Positions 10,289 through 21,953 are shown, numbered from the stretch's first letter. The stretch is DNA of 53,589 nt from Gracilariopsis chorda (GCA_003194525.1 NBIV01000344.1:1-53589); one strand, 5' to 3'. Notes: generated by a model from the sequence alone, not told the origin. A program made the numbers and translations.

Positions 10289-12132
10289 ATGGGTGCTAAA
10301 AGCGTGTGCGCCTTCTCCGGCTCTCCGGTATATTCCTCTGCATCAGAGTCACTAGCCACTGATATCGCAGCCGTTGTTTCGTCACCCCACTTCCGCACCT
10401 CCTCGTCACCGAGCGCACCAAAACAACCAACAACAACTGCCCTCCAAGAGGGAGAAATGAGTGATGAAAACGACATCAACAACCGTCAACCACCGAGGTC
10501 TCTCGGACGATACACCACCGGTTTCCGGTCAGTTCCCCTGCCTCAGGCGTTCAACCTCCGGTACAACCGGGAAATCTGGCAGTTACGACCGACCATCTCT
10601 TCGCACTACCACCTTTGGTGGGGTCTTGCGGAACGGCTCCGGTGATGAACTGGCCCACTTATAACACCCTGGTGGGGCTCAACCCGATGAATCGGAATCA
10701 AGCGTCGCGCTTGCGCCTTGCTCCGTGATTTCACCCGGTCGCTGTCCTCAATGAGGGGTTGGTCAGCGCTTACGCGGATGGCTCAGACACCCTTCCGGCG
10801 GATTTGCCCAGGGCAGCCTCCAGCTTGTGGGATTGCCCTCACTGGATCGCGATTCCGCGTCACCACCTCCGAAGGAATTCGGGCGAGATCGTCGCTGCGG
10901 CGCAGACTGCAATGGCGCGGATGGCATACCAACGGCACAGCAGGGCTCCCTTCGATGTACCAGTCCCTCCGGAGTTTGGGTTCGACGTTAGCCACTTCCG
11001 CACTCGCGGGCAGATTGGGTACGGCGAGAACCTGTTTCGCCTCGAGACCCTCGGTTGGAGGAATTTTCCCGCAGCGCGGCAGGAAGCCCTTTGTTGGGAG
11101 TGGCCGACTATTCGGGCTGAGTTCCGCTATCTTTCCCGGAAGTACCGGTCAAACTTTCTCCAGAACTTCATCCGCTATGAGCGGCGCTGGCGATCCCGAT
11201 TCGGATATTTCATACCGTACCAGAACGTCGAGATAGAGCGGAGTACGCCGCCTCACCGACCAGGTCGGTATATAGCACTCCCCGAGTGGTGGCGCTTCCA
11301 TGAAGCCTGCCAGGAGTGCTACATAGAACTCCCGCCGGTATTTACGTACCTCGGTTCGCTGCTAATGCAGGATCCCCTGTCGGGGTTGTGGTCCGTAGTG
11401 ATTACGGAGTGAGCGGCCCGCACTGCGGCTTATATCCTCAACTAGGTGTACGACCAGTATCGTCTCTGGTTCGTTCAAACGCGTGTGCGGGCAGCGATCC
11501 GAAATCTGGATCTTCGCATCCCCCTTCGGGGCCAGGCCAACAATTAAGAAGTCCTCCAATTACTTGGATACATGGACAGCGCTAGCCGGGGTGAGGTCCC
11601 GCAGTAGCAAAGCAGTCGTATGGATGGCGGCAGTGGTAACACTGGTGGGCCAGGACTGGGTATTAACACCGCCCTTCCGGGGAATTTTGTCTACTTCGAC
11701 CCCTGGGAGTTCCCGGAAATTTCCTTCGAGGAGGCGGGCGAACTCCGCGATGCGCCCTGGCATTTTCCAGAATACCACCCCGTGGGGTACGTTTATTCTG
11801 ACCCTTACTACCGCGCATACGGCAGGGATGACCCAATGGTCGATAATGAACCGTAAGAACCCGGGGAGATGGGGATAGAGGATACCGGCGCTAGCGTGGA
11901 AGCTTCCCCAGAGGGGGTACCTCCGGGCGAGCCGTCTGCTGACCCTTCGGCTGCAAGTGCCAGACCTTCTATCCCCAGCGGGGTGACGGCGAATGAAAAC
12001 GAGATCATCGCACGTTTTCTCCGAGGTGCCGGTCTGAGCGCTCCCGAGGTATCGGGGGATGTCACTGCTATGGCGGACGCGTTGGCCTACCGCCTCGCTG
12101 GTGGTTACGCCCTGGATGATGGAGGTGAGTGA
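10289..12132 (+). pseudogene. Antisense gene inside gypsy D
   Basis: This gene runs opposite to the element's own genes, between its 3' LTR and chromodomain. A first frame (10289-10645) ends at a TGA overlapping an ATG at 10645. From there one single frame runs to 12132 broken only by stops at 10726, 11410, 11443, 11545, 11605 and 11854. The text between the stops is protein-like: a 217-codon block rich in Trp, Arg and Tyr (EWPTIRAEFRYLSRKYRSNF, RYERRWRSRFGYFIPY), then an acidic/aromatic block (FDPWEFPEISFEEAGEL), a Pro/Ser/Ala linker and a helical C-terminus (ENEIIARFLRGAGLSAPEV). I recognise no domain. Element E carries an antisense ORF at the same place. Confidence 0.6.
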
Positions 12133-12322
12133 AACCTCTATTCCAGTTCCCTGGTTCGTCTTTCCTGGCATAGCCAGGTATTGTAGTATAGTGTTGTGGG
12201 GAGCTAGCTGCTCCCTTGAATAAACTTTCCAGTTTTGAACGGTGATTCTCGTTTGAGTTCCCCGTCTTCGACGGACCTTGCCTTGTTATCCTTTTCTATC
12301 GCCCTCCGCTCGCGCGGCAACG

Positions 12323-12730
12323 TTACCCAACCTGGGCATTTATCAGCGTGGCTGGGGCTGCAGTTCCCGTTTGACGGTGGTATCGCACGACCTGCGACCG
12401 TGGGAGGTGTTCGATTGGCTCGCACGTATCCCCACTGGGGTCATACCCGTACCAGCAGACCCGGTATTGTAGAATACCATCCTGGTCCCAGGTGTGTCCG
12501 ACAAGCCGGTCAACTACGAACTCTCCTTCGTAGACCTGCCGGCCGTGCCGGGTGGTGGTTGCAATCCCTTGCGAGGGTTGCCCGCGGTGCGGTATAATGT
12601 CCCTTAGCAGGGTTTTCGGCGATAACTCCGGCGTTGCCGTGCGCTGTGGTAGCGGCCGCTGCTCATGCGGCAGGATATCCCTCAAGAGGGTGTTTGGCGT
12701 CATGATTTTCACCGCCAAGTCATTCTCCAT
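12323..12730 (-). pseudogene. Gypsy D chromodomain
   Basis: The 135-codon frame carries a chromodomain near residues 68-118: GEFVVDRLVGHT, then LQYRVCWYGYDPSGDTCEP and IEHLPRSQVVRYH. This is the C-terminal domain of chromovirus integrases, known to bind modified histone tails and steer insertion. The aromatic-rich YRVCWYGYD core is kept. Two repeats, NTLLRDILPH and KTLLRDIIPH, lie just upstream. The domain is separated from the integrase frame by stops and frame changes. Confidence 0.85.
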
Positions 12731-13813
12731 TGGGGCAGGGTCGTTTCCGCATTCACGGTATTGCGGGCGAACCGCCAGTCAGCGGGGAACTTGGGCTCCG
12801 CCTTCGCGGTTGAGCTCACGAACCGCGAGTTTGCGGGAAGATGACCGCTCCTGCGGAATCGGCGTTTCCACGATCCCCTGGGGGTCCCGTGCGACACGGT
12901 GATTGGATGGGGATGGCAAACCGCCTCCCTGCCACGCGCACGAGCGCTCTGCACCATACGTTCCACCGATGCCGTGGTGACCCCGGCTACTGACGGGTTG
13001 CCTGGGGATAACTCCGGTACACCGGTATTTTGGTCAAAATTCCTCTTTAGGGGGTGCCGGGCAGTGCCCCTGACACCCTTTTCAGGGGCCTGGTTGCTAA
13101 GTGCGGTGCCCCGTCTTCATGAGGAGGGGCAGCGTCCGGTACGACCGGTTTTGAGCGTGCGATGGCGCTTGTCTTTCCTGAGTTCCTCGGTTCTTTGCCT
13201 CAACGTTGCCAAAGTTGGCGCAAATTATTCCCCGGAACAGGGGTTTCGATCCTGTCGACGACGGGAGGCGCTTCCGGCGCTTGTGCGCCAGGGCCTGAAG
13301 CTTCGACTGCAACTTGGCTTCCTTTTCCCCAGGATAGGTGTGGGTATTTCCCAGCGGCGCTGGCGTATCTGGAAACCTCTTCTCCGCGAGGCGCGGGTCT
13401 GCCGGACCTAATTGAACCGCTTCCGCCGGGGCTTCCGCCAATGGCGGCTGCGATGCATCGCTCTGCTCAGGGGATTGGGGGCGATCGTCACCATACTCCC
13501 GTATCGGGGATCTTTCTCTGACAGTGGTGTGCGGTAGTTGCGCTTCAACTTCCCGTGTAGCACGGTATATTTCCCGCGTTTGTGGCGACGCCTCCGGGGA
13601 TAGATCGGGCGATTGCATTTCCGCTGCTGCGGTTTCGGAAGGGAGCTTCTTGTTTTCCCGTGACGGACGGTATAATTGCCGCTTTTGCGGGGCCTGCGCG
13701 TCTGATTCCTGTTGCGCAGCACTGCCTAAGAACGGGGGATTAGTGTCGTGTGACATACTCCGTACTCCACGGTCATTGTTCTGTATGTTACGTGTTTCCC
13801 GCTGCGACGGCAA
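12731..13813 (-). pseudogene. Gypsy D repeat-rich integrase linker
   Basis: A 238-codon frame (13813-13097) and a shorter one (12966-12709) link the integrase to the chromodomain. They contain degenerate repeats about 20-30 residues apart: RQLYRPSRENKKLPSE, REIYRATREVEAQLP, RFVSSTAKAEPKFP, RFARNTVNAETTLP and the TLLRDI-PH pair in the next frame. The rest is Pro, Gln and Glu rich. Such a long repetitive spacer is unusual; it may be a disordered tether. No catalytic motif is visible. Confidence 0.55.
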
Positions 13814-13939
13814 TATCTTCCCTCGAAAACGAGTGTTCTCCTCCCCCTCCTTAGACGGAGCGGCGGGATAAGGGATAACATTCCCCGACTTGGGGGTATA
13901 AATTAGCGCCAGGGGGGCGGGCGTGGTAGGGGCGGGCGC

Positions 13940-15229
13940 TTAGAGGCCCGAATTAACCGGCTGAGCCGGTGAGTCCGACAGGGTCGGTAGGTCTGAGAGT
14001 CCTCGGCTGGGGTGTGGTAGTACCGTAGGCCTAGTACACCTGGAGGATTCCCGTGTTGCAGAGTCCGTAGAAACGGGGTTGCCCGGATCCAAGACTACCT
14101 TTGACGAGGGACGAGGGGCAACGACAACACGATCACGGGAAATCCATTCGTGCGTGTCGCCCATCTCTACCACGACAGTGTCAGTGTTTACGGAGATGAC
14201 CTTGAATGTTCCATCCGCCACAGGCGAGAGTTTAAGGCGCTTCTATCGTTCCGGGTTGTAGTACTCCTTCCTGATGAAGACTTAATTATTCGCCCGAGTC
14301 GGAGACGATTTTCCTCGCAAGCGAGTATCAAAATCCCGCTTGTACGCGGCTTGCGCACGTGCCGACTCCCGCGCGGCGGGGACCAGCTTGGAAAGCCATT
14401 GCTTCCATTGCTGCTGCTAGATACCCACTGATGGGAAATGGTCCAAAGTAGCTTGGGATTCCAGCCCCACAGGCGGGGGTGTTCTGGATAGAACCAACTC
14501 GAATTGCGAAACTCCGGTAGTCCGGTGTACCTGTGTGTTGTACGCGTAGGTTAACGCATCAGCTTACATGTCCCAGTTCTTTGGGTGGTATGCGACGTAG
14601 GAACGTAACGCCACGAGTAACGTCCGGTTAAACCGTTCAACTTGCCCATTACATTTGGGGTGGTAGGTAGTCATGAACAAGTTCTTAACATCCAGGATGC
14701 GACAAATATCCTGGAAGAACTTGCTCGCAAACTGTTTCCCGTTATCGGAGACCACCTCCACAGGGAGACCGTAGACCAAAATCAAGTGCGTCACCAGAGC
14801 CTGGGCCACCGTGAGAGCTGTTGTCTTCCGAAGAGGGACAGTCCGTACCAGCCTGGAAAAGCGGTCGGTAATGACAAATACAAATTTGTTTCCACGTTTC
14901 TTGGTTAGTAGTGGTCCGAGAATATCGATCGCGATAAACTCGAGCGGCGCCCTTGCAGGGAATAGTTTCATCTTCTTCGCATTTTGCGGAGTTTCACGCG
15001 ATTTTTCGCGCATTCGCTACAAAACCGCATGGTTGCGTAGCAATCCACCGCCATTGCGGGCCAATAGAAATCCCTTCGCAGGGTTAGGTAGAGTTTCCTC
15101 CCACCTGGGTGACCTCCAATGGGGGCATAGTGTGATAGATGTAACACCCGCGACTGCAGGGAATGAGGTACCACAATCTGTGGGCGGGCTTCGACCTTCC
15201 TTACGAGGTAGCCTTTGTCGTTTACCCTG
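13940..15229 (-). pseudogene. Gypsy D integrase
   Basis: The HHCC zinc finger (HLSHYAPIGGHPGGRKLYL ... CSECAK) lies at the end of the 15831-14968 frame, which also carries RNase H. The core (15013-14564) keeps all three catalytic residues: Asp in FIAIDILGP, Asp in EVVSDNGKQF and Glu in NGQVERFNRT. A stop follows NWDM at 14564. The post-core part runs in fragments (HRTTGVSQFELVLSRTPPP) to the GPY-like end (DGTFKVISVNTDTVVVEM, 14221-13940). It would integrate element cDNA in the nucleus if intact. Confidence 0.85.
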
Positions 15230-16019
15230 AAAGGTAGATCTTCACCACCGTTGATATGGGCAAGAATCCTCATACAGAATGGGTCGCCGAATTGTTCTCG
15301 GATCATTTCTTCCGGTGATACCGGTACAAAGTTCCCCTGTAGCGGATTCTCAAATTCATCTCGCGATGCGAGTAGTTCGTCAAAGTCAGCATCCTCGTCC
15401 CAGTTTTCTGGCCAACCGTCAACGGCACATTCTGAAGCATCCGGGTCTATCGCCATGAAACATGGGACTTCGTCATCCTCCGTTGGGAGTGCTTCCCCAC
15501 TTGTGGGTAACCGCGACAGAGCGTCGGCTTGGGTGTTCTGCGCACCCTTTTTATAAATGACTTGAAAGTCATATTCCGCGAGGCGGAGTCTCCAGCGCAT
15601 GACGCGTCCCGACGGGTCGGAGATATTCATTAACCACCTCAACGAGGTGTGATCCGTGTAAACGGCGAAGTGAAATCCCATAAGGTAGGGGCTCAGAGTG
15701 TTCATCGCCCATATGACGGCGAGGCACTCTTTCTCCGATACGGAGTAGTTCCGCTCATGAACATTGAGCGAGCGCGACCAATAACCATTTGGATGTCGTT
15801 CCCCTCGGGGGTGGTTTGAAAAAGAGCACACCCGACCTGGTAGTCGCTGGAGTCCGTATCTACGGAGTATGGCAACCCAAGTTTTGGGAGATGTAGGATT
15901 GGTGCTGATGTGACAGCCTCCATCAAGAAGTTAAAGGCTTCCGATTGCTCGGGCGTAAATGTTCCCAGCTTTGGGGGGTTCCCCTTTCGCAATAACGCGT
16001 TCAGGGGCGCTGCAGTATC
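15230..16019 (-). pseudogene. Gypsy D RNase H
   Basis: It is read in two frames. 15992-15702 gives TFTPEQSEAFNFLMEAV and the first catalytic block DTDSSDYQVGCALF. 15831 onward gives NGYWSRSLNVHERNYSVSEK, KECLAVIWAM, YTDHTSLRWLMN and AQNTQADALSRL. A frameshift near 15810 separates the halves. The order RT then RNase H then integrase is as in Ty3/gypsy. Confidence 0.85.
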
Positions 16020-16856
16020 CTAAAAGTTCGGTACAAACCGTCGACAGACGTTGAACAGCCCCAAAAAGGAGCGCAGCTCCGTTCGAGTACGGGGCTCTTT
16101 CGCCTCAACGAGGGATTTGACTCGAGCTTTCTCGATCGCTAACCGTCCAGGACGGATAATGTGACCCAGATACTTCACAGTATCTGTGAAAAACTCGCTT
16201 TTCCTCAACTGGAGGGTAATTCCCGCATCGCGGAGTACGGTCAGCACGTCTCGGATGTGAGTGAGGTGTTCGTCCAACGAGTTGGAGAAGATGATTATAT
16301 CATCAGGGTAGACCAAACCACTCCGCCACTTAAAGCGGTTAAGTAGAATATCTACTGCACGCTGAAAGGTGGTGGGGGCGTTGGTAAGCCCAAATGGCAT
16401 CCGCTTGAAGCAGTAGGTGCCTGCGTGGCAGGTAAATGCGGTTTTATCGCGATCTTCCTGGCTAACAGGTACCTGCCAATATCCCAAATTGGCATCGAAG
16501 GCCGTGAAAATGGTGGCGTCTCCAAGGGAGTCAATGCACTTGTCCATACGAGGGATGAGGTATGTTTCCCTCACATTCACCGCATTGAGCCGGCGGTAGT
16601 TGACACAGAACCTCCAGGTTCCGTCTGCCTTCAAAGCGAGTTTAACTGGGAACGCCCAGGGTGATTGGGCGGGCTCAGTCACCCCTGCGGAGAGCATCTT
16701 GTCCACTTGGGACTGCTCCTCTACCCGAGCTTTCGGACCTGTCCTGTAAGGGGGTTGCCCAACCGATAGCGCACCGGGGATTAGACCAATCCGGTGTTCC
16801 GTTGCATTAATCTCGCCAAGTGAGCCATCCCACATAGTGGTGAGTTCCTGTAACAT
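16020..16856 (-). pseudogene. Gypsy D reverse transcriptase
   Basis: A 278-codon open frame covers nearly the whole RT fold: RVEEQSQVDKMLSAGVTEPA, WRFCVNYRRLNAV, IPRMDKCIDSLGDATIFTAF, KRMPFGLTNAPTTFQRAV and LVYPDDIIIFS. The catalytic box is YPDD, where YLDD or YVDD is usual; both aspartates remain. The frame ends at a TAA right after FNVCRRFVPNF, before RNase H. It would copy element RNA into DNA in the capsid-like particle. Confidence 0.9.
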
Positions 16857-18025
16857 ATTGCGGAGTTGTCGCGTTGCGACTCTGGCACAGAGCTGAATTC
16901 CAGCGCTTCAAGGGCCTTACCCGGATCAATCCCGTCGTTGCTAAACGGAGCATTGTCCTCTTTCACAGGTGTGGTTCGCCATTCCGAGTTACTCGGTATC
17001 TTCGACGCTAAAGTAGTGGTTTCCTCCCCCTCCTTAGACTTGACGTCTTCGGACGGCGGGGCGAACTCCTCAGAAGAGGTAGAAACTCCAAGTACATCGG
17101 CAGCTGTCATCTTCGTTGGCAGCATTCCCATAAGATGGGGGGTGACACTCCCAATTACTTGGTGTTTTACCAGATACTGGGGGTGTTTGCCAAGGTTGGC
17201 AACCAATATCCGGAAAGGAACATCCGGGGCAATGGAAACAATTCCATTAGCCAGCGCCAGCTAGGATTTCTTGTACAACGAGGCGAGGGGTTGTATAACC
17301 CGAAGACCTTGTTGACAAGAATTTACCTGCACCTGGACTTGGGACTCAGGTTGTATAGAAACCGAGGCAACGACGCGGAGCTTGGTGGACTCGCGGGAGG
17401 CGGGCGGTGGTTTCTGCGCAGCAGTGAGCGGAACTTGTTTCTGATAGGACCGCTTTAGCGGGTGGCAAACAATCGGAACCGACGAACCGTCGTCAAGTTC
17501 TACACGCCTGAGCCGGGGCCTGATTGCGTCGACAAATCTGTCGCAGTAATCACATCCCAGTATAACTGGTGCTGCTAATGAACAGCAAACGATGAATTCC
17601 AACTTCACCACAGAGGTGCCAAGCCTCACGACGAGGTCCACTGTGCCCACCGTTTGTAACGGATTGTTGTTGGCATCCGAAATGTCAGGGACCGCGTCAG
17701 AGCGGATAAGAGACCGCCAAAGCGGGGGTAACAATGATTCCACAACAAAGTTGGGACCTGCACATGTATCCAGGACGGTGAGAAACCTCACCATAAACTG
17801 GGCATCAAGGCCAAGGTCGGCATAGACCTTGTAATTGCGCTTGGCCAAGACCAAGACTCTACCAGGAATCCACGGATTTTTACTCCGTATCCACGGGCGA
17901 TGCAACACACTGAGGTGCGCAGAGTCCACGTCAGCGGTGTCTTTCCTCGAGAGGACTTTCACCGGGGAGCGAGGCAGGGACTCCTCGGGCGCAAACAGCC
18001 TCTTGTCTGAGGACGCCTCTCCCAA
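16857..18025 (-). pseudogene. Gypsy D protease region
   Basis: The 18025-17261 frame contains the aspartic protease. The active-site motif reads VLDTCAGPNFV, so DTGA has become DTCA, and the flap-distal motif is VILGCDYCDRFVDAI. The active-site glycine is near invariant in this family, so the enzyme was probably lost through this substitution. The following part (17206-16781) is a Ser/Glu-rich spacer leading into RT. Element E keeps DTGAG at the matching place. Confidence 0.8.
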
Positions 18026-18042
18026 AGAGGAGACTCCCTCAG

Positions 18043-19991
18043 TTAGTTGTCCGCCTTCGACGGTGGGTTGGTTTCCTCGACAACGAGTGCTTCATCCCGT
18101 TGACGGGGGTTTCTATCCGCAGAAGCGGGGGTTGCAAAGGATGGTTGCGCGACCTCCCGAATCGGGGTGTTTGAAGCTTGCTGTGCAGGCGGGGTATGCG
18201 GTAGGGCATGGGAAAAGTCCGTTTTAGCACGGAGGTAGGACACCGTCGGGACGGAACGTTTCTCTTCAGGAGTGAGGGCGGCATAATTTGCCACTACCTT
18301 GGCCATCTCCTTCAGTGAACAAATACATTAAGGTGAGGTATGGCCATGGGCATAGCACAGGTGGCAAATGAGAGCCAAAACCGCGATACACGGATTATTA
18401 CTCCGAGTGTAGGTGAGAAGAACCGCAGGGCGGGTGTCAGTCCACCCAGGCCGTTGAAAACGGGAGTGACCGTTTGAAAACGGGAGTCGTTGGGGTTGAA
18501 CCCGACCGTTACTACCGTATAAAACGGGGTCTTCTGTTCCCGTATCATGGGTCATCTCCGGCATTGACGGTAAATCACTGGTGGGTATCGACATACCACC
18601 CCCCTGCACTAAATAAACGGTATCAAATCCCTGTCCAGGGTTCCCATCCGCAGTGAGCGGGAGTGAGGAAGCTTTGCTTTCCAGCAAAACCTTTTGGCGG
18701 ATTTCACCCAATTTTTCGGGGTTCTTGCACGATGTGCATCCCCTTCCGCTCGAGCATGTTGGACAAGCGGGAGGTACGTGATCCTCCGCCTATCCTCACG
18801 ATACCAGGTAACTAAACTCCAGATTGCCGGGTGACGACCATCGATGCACATGGTGCAGCGCTCCCCAACGGGGTATACATTACCACATCTGTGGAAAGCC
18901 TTGTTAAGGCGCACCCATTAATCGGTCTCGGTCTCTCCAGCACGCTGGCGTTTATCTCACAAAGTGAGGATAGCCTGCTGAATAGCGGTGTTTGTGGCGT
19001 AGGAGCACAGTAGATACAGCACAGTCTCCAGCCAACATGCAACTCCTCCATCGGAGGCGCGAGATAATCCTCTGACGGAGATATATTGGTCCTCCGCCAC
19101 TCCACGTAAGAAGTACGGTAAAGCCAAATAGGCTTGTTCCTCATTCATATCGAGGATATCGGCCTCCGCTACAAAGAGGGATAAGAAATCCAGTACCAGG
19201 AGTGGATCGTCTCCAGTAAAATACTGGTTGCAGAGCGAGAGCTGCATTCGCTTAATGCAGTCTCGCACCTTTCCCGTACCACGGGGCGTACGTCCAAGTG
19301 ACGAATCTTCGAGCCGGTAGTGCTGGTATGATAAAAGCTTCCGGTAACCTGGGTTTGTCGGTTTCAATTCCCGTAGACCGCGGTGTCTTCTCCCCTTTCG
19401 GCGGGCACAGATCACACCTTCAGTGGCCGATGACTGCTTTGGGTGGGAGGAGTAGCCTCGCTTCTCGTCCTCCGAGTCGGAGTCCGAGGAGCTCGGGCTA
19501 TTCGAAGGATTTCGGGATGAATCCGACCATCTCCAACAGTCCGAGTCCGAGTATTTTCGGTGGTGTTTCCGATTATGACGGTGTTTCTTTTTCCCAGCAT
19601 ACTGGTGATTTTGAGACGCAGTCGGTACCAGATCGTTTGGGGATGGTTTGTCCATGAGAATGAACTGCTCCAGTATCTCTAAGCGAGCACCAATCCGATC
19701 AGATCGAGACTCAACTACTTCGATGAAGGTGGCGAGTCGCCCCAAATTCTCGAACACGGAGTTGAAATCAGACTGTAAGATACGGAGGTCCTCGGCAACC
19801 TCTTTCACAGGGGTTGCCATAACCACCTCTTGGAGGGATTTCAAATCCCCTAAAAGGGTGTCGTGGGCGGTCCACAGGACGCGGACCTGGGAATCCAGGA
19901 ATGTCCCCTGGGGGTTGTTGTCGACCGTTCCACGGGAGTTTGATACCGCGACAGCGGGAGTCGATGCATCATTCCCCTGCGGTGGTGACAA
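18043..19991 (-). pseudogene. Gypsy D gag
   Basis: It starts MSPPQGNDASTPAVAV at 19991. A coiled-coil N-terminal part (LQSDFNSVFENLGRLATFIE) and a His/Ser/Asp-rich segment precede the capsid-like region (NQYFTGDDPLLVLDFLSLF). After a stop at 18957 the same protein continues to a CCHC zinc knuckle that reads CHLCYAHGHTSP, stop, C: a TAA at about 18329 replaces the residue before the last Cys. The final part (MAKVVANYAALTPEEKRSVP) is in the 18306-18043 frame. Gag would form the particle and bind RNA. Confidence 0.8.
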
Positions 19992-20257
19992 CTATGGCAA
20001 AAGAGTGTTCCAGGGTTCCCGGGGTTAGTTTGAATTCCCCGAAGAGGGTCCACCGGCGAAGCTGGAGCCGGTCCGCGTCGGAAGGCGGGATATGAGCGGA
20101 ACTGTGGGGACTTCGCCACCATCTTGGGAACGACTGCGGGTGACTGCATGCTCCGCATCGGAGGGTTGCCTCGACATGAGGAGCTACCTTCACGACGGAA
20201 ACGATTCCGGAACTTCCGGCAAATGGAAGACGAACCTCGAAAGAGAGAAAACAAACA

Positions 20258-20279
20258 CCGATTCTAGGTCGGGAGACCA
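20258..20279 (-). other. Gypsy D primer-binding site
   Basis: The plus strand reads TTCTAGGTCGGGAGACCA, the 3' end of a tRNA including CCA and part of the T-arm (GATTC just before). Its minus-strand complement begins TGGTCTCCCGACC three nt after the 5' LTR end. The tRNA identity was not determined. Confidence 0.85.
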
Positions 20280-20282
20280 CTT

Positions 20283-21129
20283 TGTGGTGCAATGCCCCAA
20301 AGGAGAAAAACACCGAAAGAAGTTCGGGATTTTCCTCTCACGAGGTGAACCCAGTTGGCTAGAGCCCTCCCGGAGGTGTCACGGCGAAGCCAGTTTGTAA
20401 GACCAGGGACACCTGTCGCGACTCGCGCAGGGAGGTGATGGCGAAGAATCGGTATCCGCGTGAGCGGGGTGTGATCCTCAGTAGAGGTATGTTTCCACGT
20501 ACTTGGGGATGTGTGAGCGGGTGCACACAGGAGGGCGGCGTGTAGCGGGATGTATTACCCTGTAAGGGGGTTTTTAGGAGAAGAGTGAAGGGAAAGGAGG
20601 AAGAGTGGGCGAGGGTGAGTCGCGAGAGCGACAAACAAATACGGCAATGCCGGTGGACAGGACTACCTATACAGGGCGAAACACCAATGTGATTGGATTA
20701 ATTATACTCCCAAGGATGGGTCTCTTTAGGTGTGCACGGGGGTTAGAGGGGTCCGTGGTTCACGGCGTTTCTCTCCAAGGAGGAGTTGAGAACTTGCGGA
20801 AGTGGCAACAACTAGAGCCAATTCCCCAAGTTTGGGGTCCCTTGTTGGGAAAGCTTTACTGTTGCGACGGCAGTGCGCCGTCGCACTAAGTACTAACTTC
20901 CCAGAAATGGGTGTAAAAATAATAAATACAATTAACTAAAATTATTAGAAATACTCCACATTTCGTGGCAACATCCACTACTGTGGCCAACCACCAATTG
21001 GCCCAAAACCGTTTCCCATGTGTCCATATCCACCATAGTGGGGCGTAGTTCATATACACACTACACAACCGATAATATCGGGAAAATAATCAAGTACCAG
21101 CAATCCCTCCCTGAGGGCGTTGCACTTCA
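20283..21129 (-). repeat. Gypsy D 5' LTR, 847 bp
   Basis: It is the partner of 9401-10232 and ends CCACA on the minus strand before the primer site. The outer edge is set by the TSD GTTTC at 21130. A small extra stretch near 20535 accounts for part of the length difference. Confidence 0.93.
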
Positions 21130-21301
21130 GTTTCGGCGCAGAAAGATCGAGCCAATTTCCGGCAAGAGACCAGCAGGGGCTCACTGTTGAAAGCATATCG
21201 TGCTTGTAAGTAACATCCCTGGGACGTTTCGTACGGATTGAGTACCCTGCTCTCGAAGTGCGCAGAGTAGGGCAGGTCGAAGAAAACCGCACCTCGCACC
21301 T

Positions 21302-21390
21302 GGAGAGAGCATCCATGGTCCAGGGGTTCAACCATTAGGGTAGCGGAAGTAGTTTCCTCTAGTAGTGCGCCCAATTTTTCGAAGTTTCAT
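21302..21390 (+). promoter_or_regulatory. Conserved copia leader element
   Basis: This part of the copia-B2 leader is shared with the copia-A leaders (39860-39955 and, inverted, 51115-51205), although most of the leaders differ. The core is CATTAGGGTAGCGGAAGTAG followed by TTTC and AGTGCGCCC. In copia A, a CCGGAGCATCTCCGG stem lies at its start. A structured RNA signal such as packaging or translation control is possible but inferred. The copia-B2 leader around it (21135-21427) has no sense gene. Confidence 0.5.
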
Positions 21391-21427
21391 CTTTTGCTTT
21401 CTTTTCCGAGTGTGCTTCACAGCTGCT

Positions 21428-21951
21428 TGTAGGAGAATGACCATTCTGCAGGTGCAGTGGTGAAGTAACCATGGGGCTGGGCTGGCAAAGGTCAGAACAT
21501 TGCTGGCCGAAATATTCCACGGCCAAGCTGGGTGCCTATGCAGGAGGTATGAGGGGATAGTGCGAGTGCCAAGGCACTGTGGCCATAGTTCTCATTATGT
21601 CGCTAATTTTATGTAATTTGTTATGATAGTGTCCGGAGGTCAGAGCGCCGTGCCAGCCATATAGGTTGGCTCGAGTGCCGCCAATCTCCAAAGTGTAAAG
21701 ACCATCACCCTCACCGTCTCCTTGCCGCCATATGCAGCCAGTAGGACTCCAAAGGCCTCCAAGCCATGGCCACCATTCTCCCGACCTGCAGGGAGTTGAG
21801 ATAGTGCCTGCCCATTGCGCCTCGCTGCCAGTTGGTGCCCGCGTCACTAGTAGAACCAGTGCATTTTCACCCCAGTGGCTGTCTCTCTGCCGCTACTACA
21901 CCCTAGTAGACTACTATCCCAGTTGGCCACAGGACGTAGTATTCTAGTACA
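21428..21951 (+). repeat. Gypsy E 5' LTR, 524 bp
   Basis: It begins TGTAGGAGAATGACC and ends TCTAGTACA, with TGTAG/CTACA-type inverted ends. It matches 30473-30997 throughout, for example in GGTGCAGTGGTGAAGTAACC and GTCCGGAGGTCAGAGCG. Confidence 0.93.
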
Positions 21952-21953
21952 AC

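Larger units (their letters stand above)
9401..21129 (-). mobile_element. Gypsy element D (chromovirus), 11.7 kb
   Basis: A minus-strand Ty3/gypsy element is flanked by the duplication GTTTC (9396-9400 and 21130-21134). Its order is 5' LTR (21129-20283), tRNA 3'-end primer site, gag, protease, RT, RNase H, integrase, repeat-rich linker, chromodomain, an antisense gene, polypurine tract and 3' LTR (10232-9401). PR-RT-RH-IN plus a chromodomain defines a chromovirus. It is unusually long because of the linker and the antisense gene. The target was the leader of copia-B2. Stops, frameshifts and a changed protease motif show it is not autonomous. Confidence 0.95.

Noticed and set aside
10153..10482. 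A 109-codon minus-strand frame as the end of gypsy D pol
   Set aside because: It crosses the polypurine tract and LTR edge and is the shadow of the antisense gene.
20258..20279. A tRNA gene
   Set aside because: Only the 3' tRNA end is present, at the expected distance from an LTR. It is a primer-binding site, as is 21954-21974.
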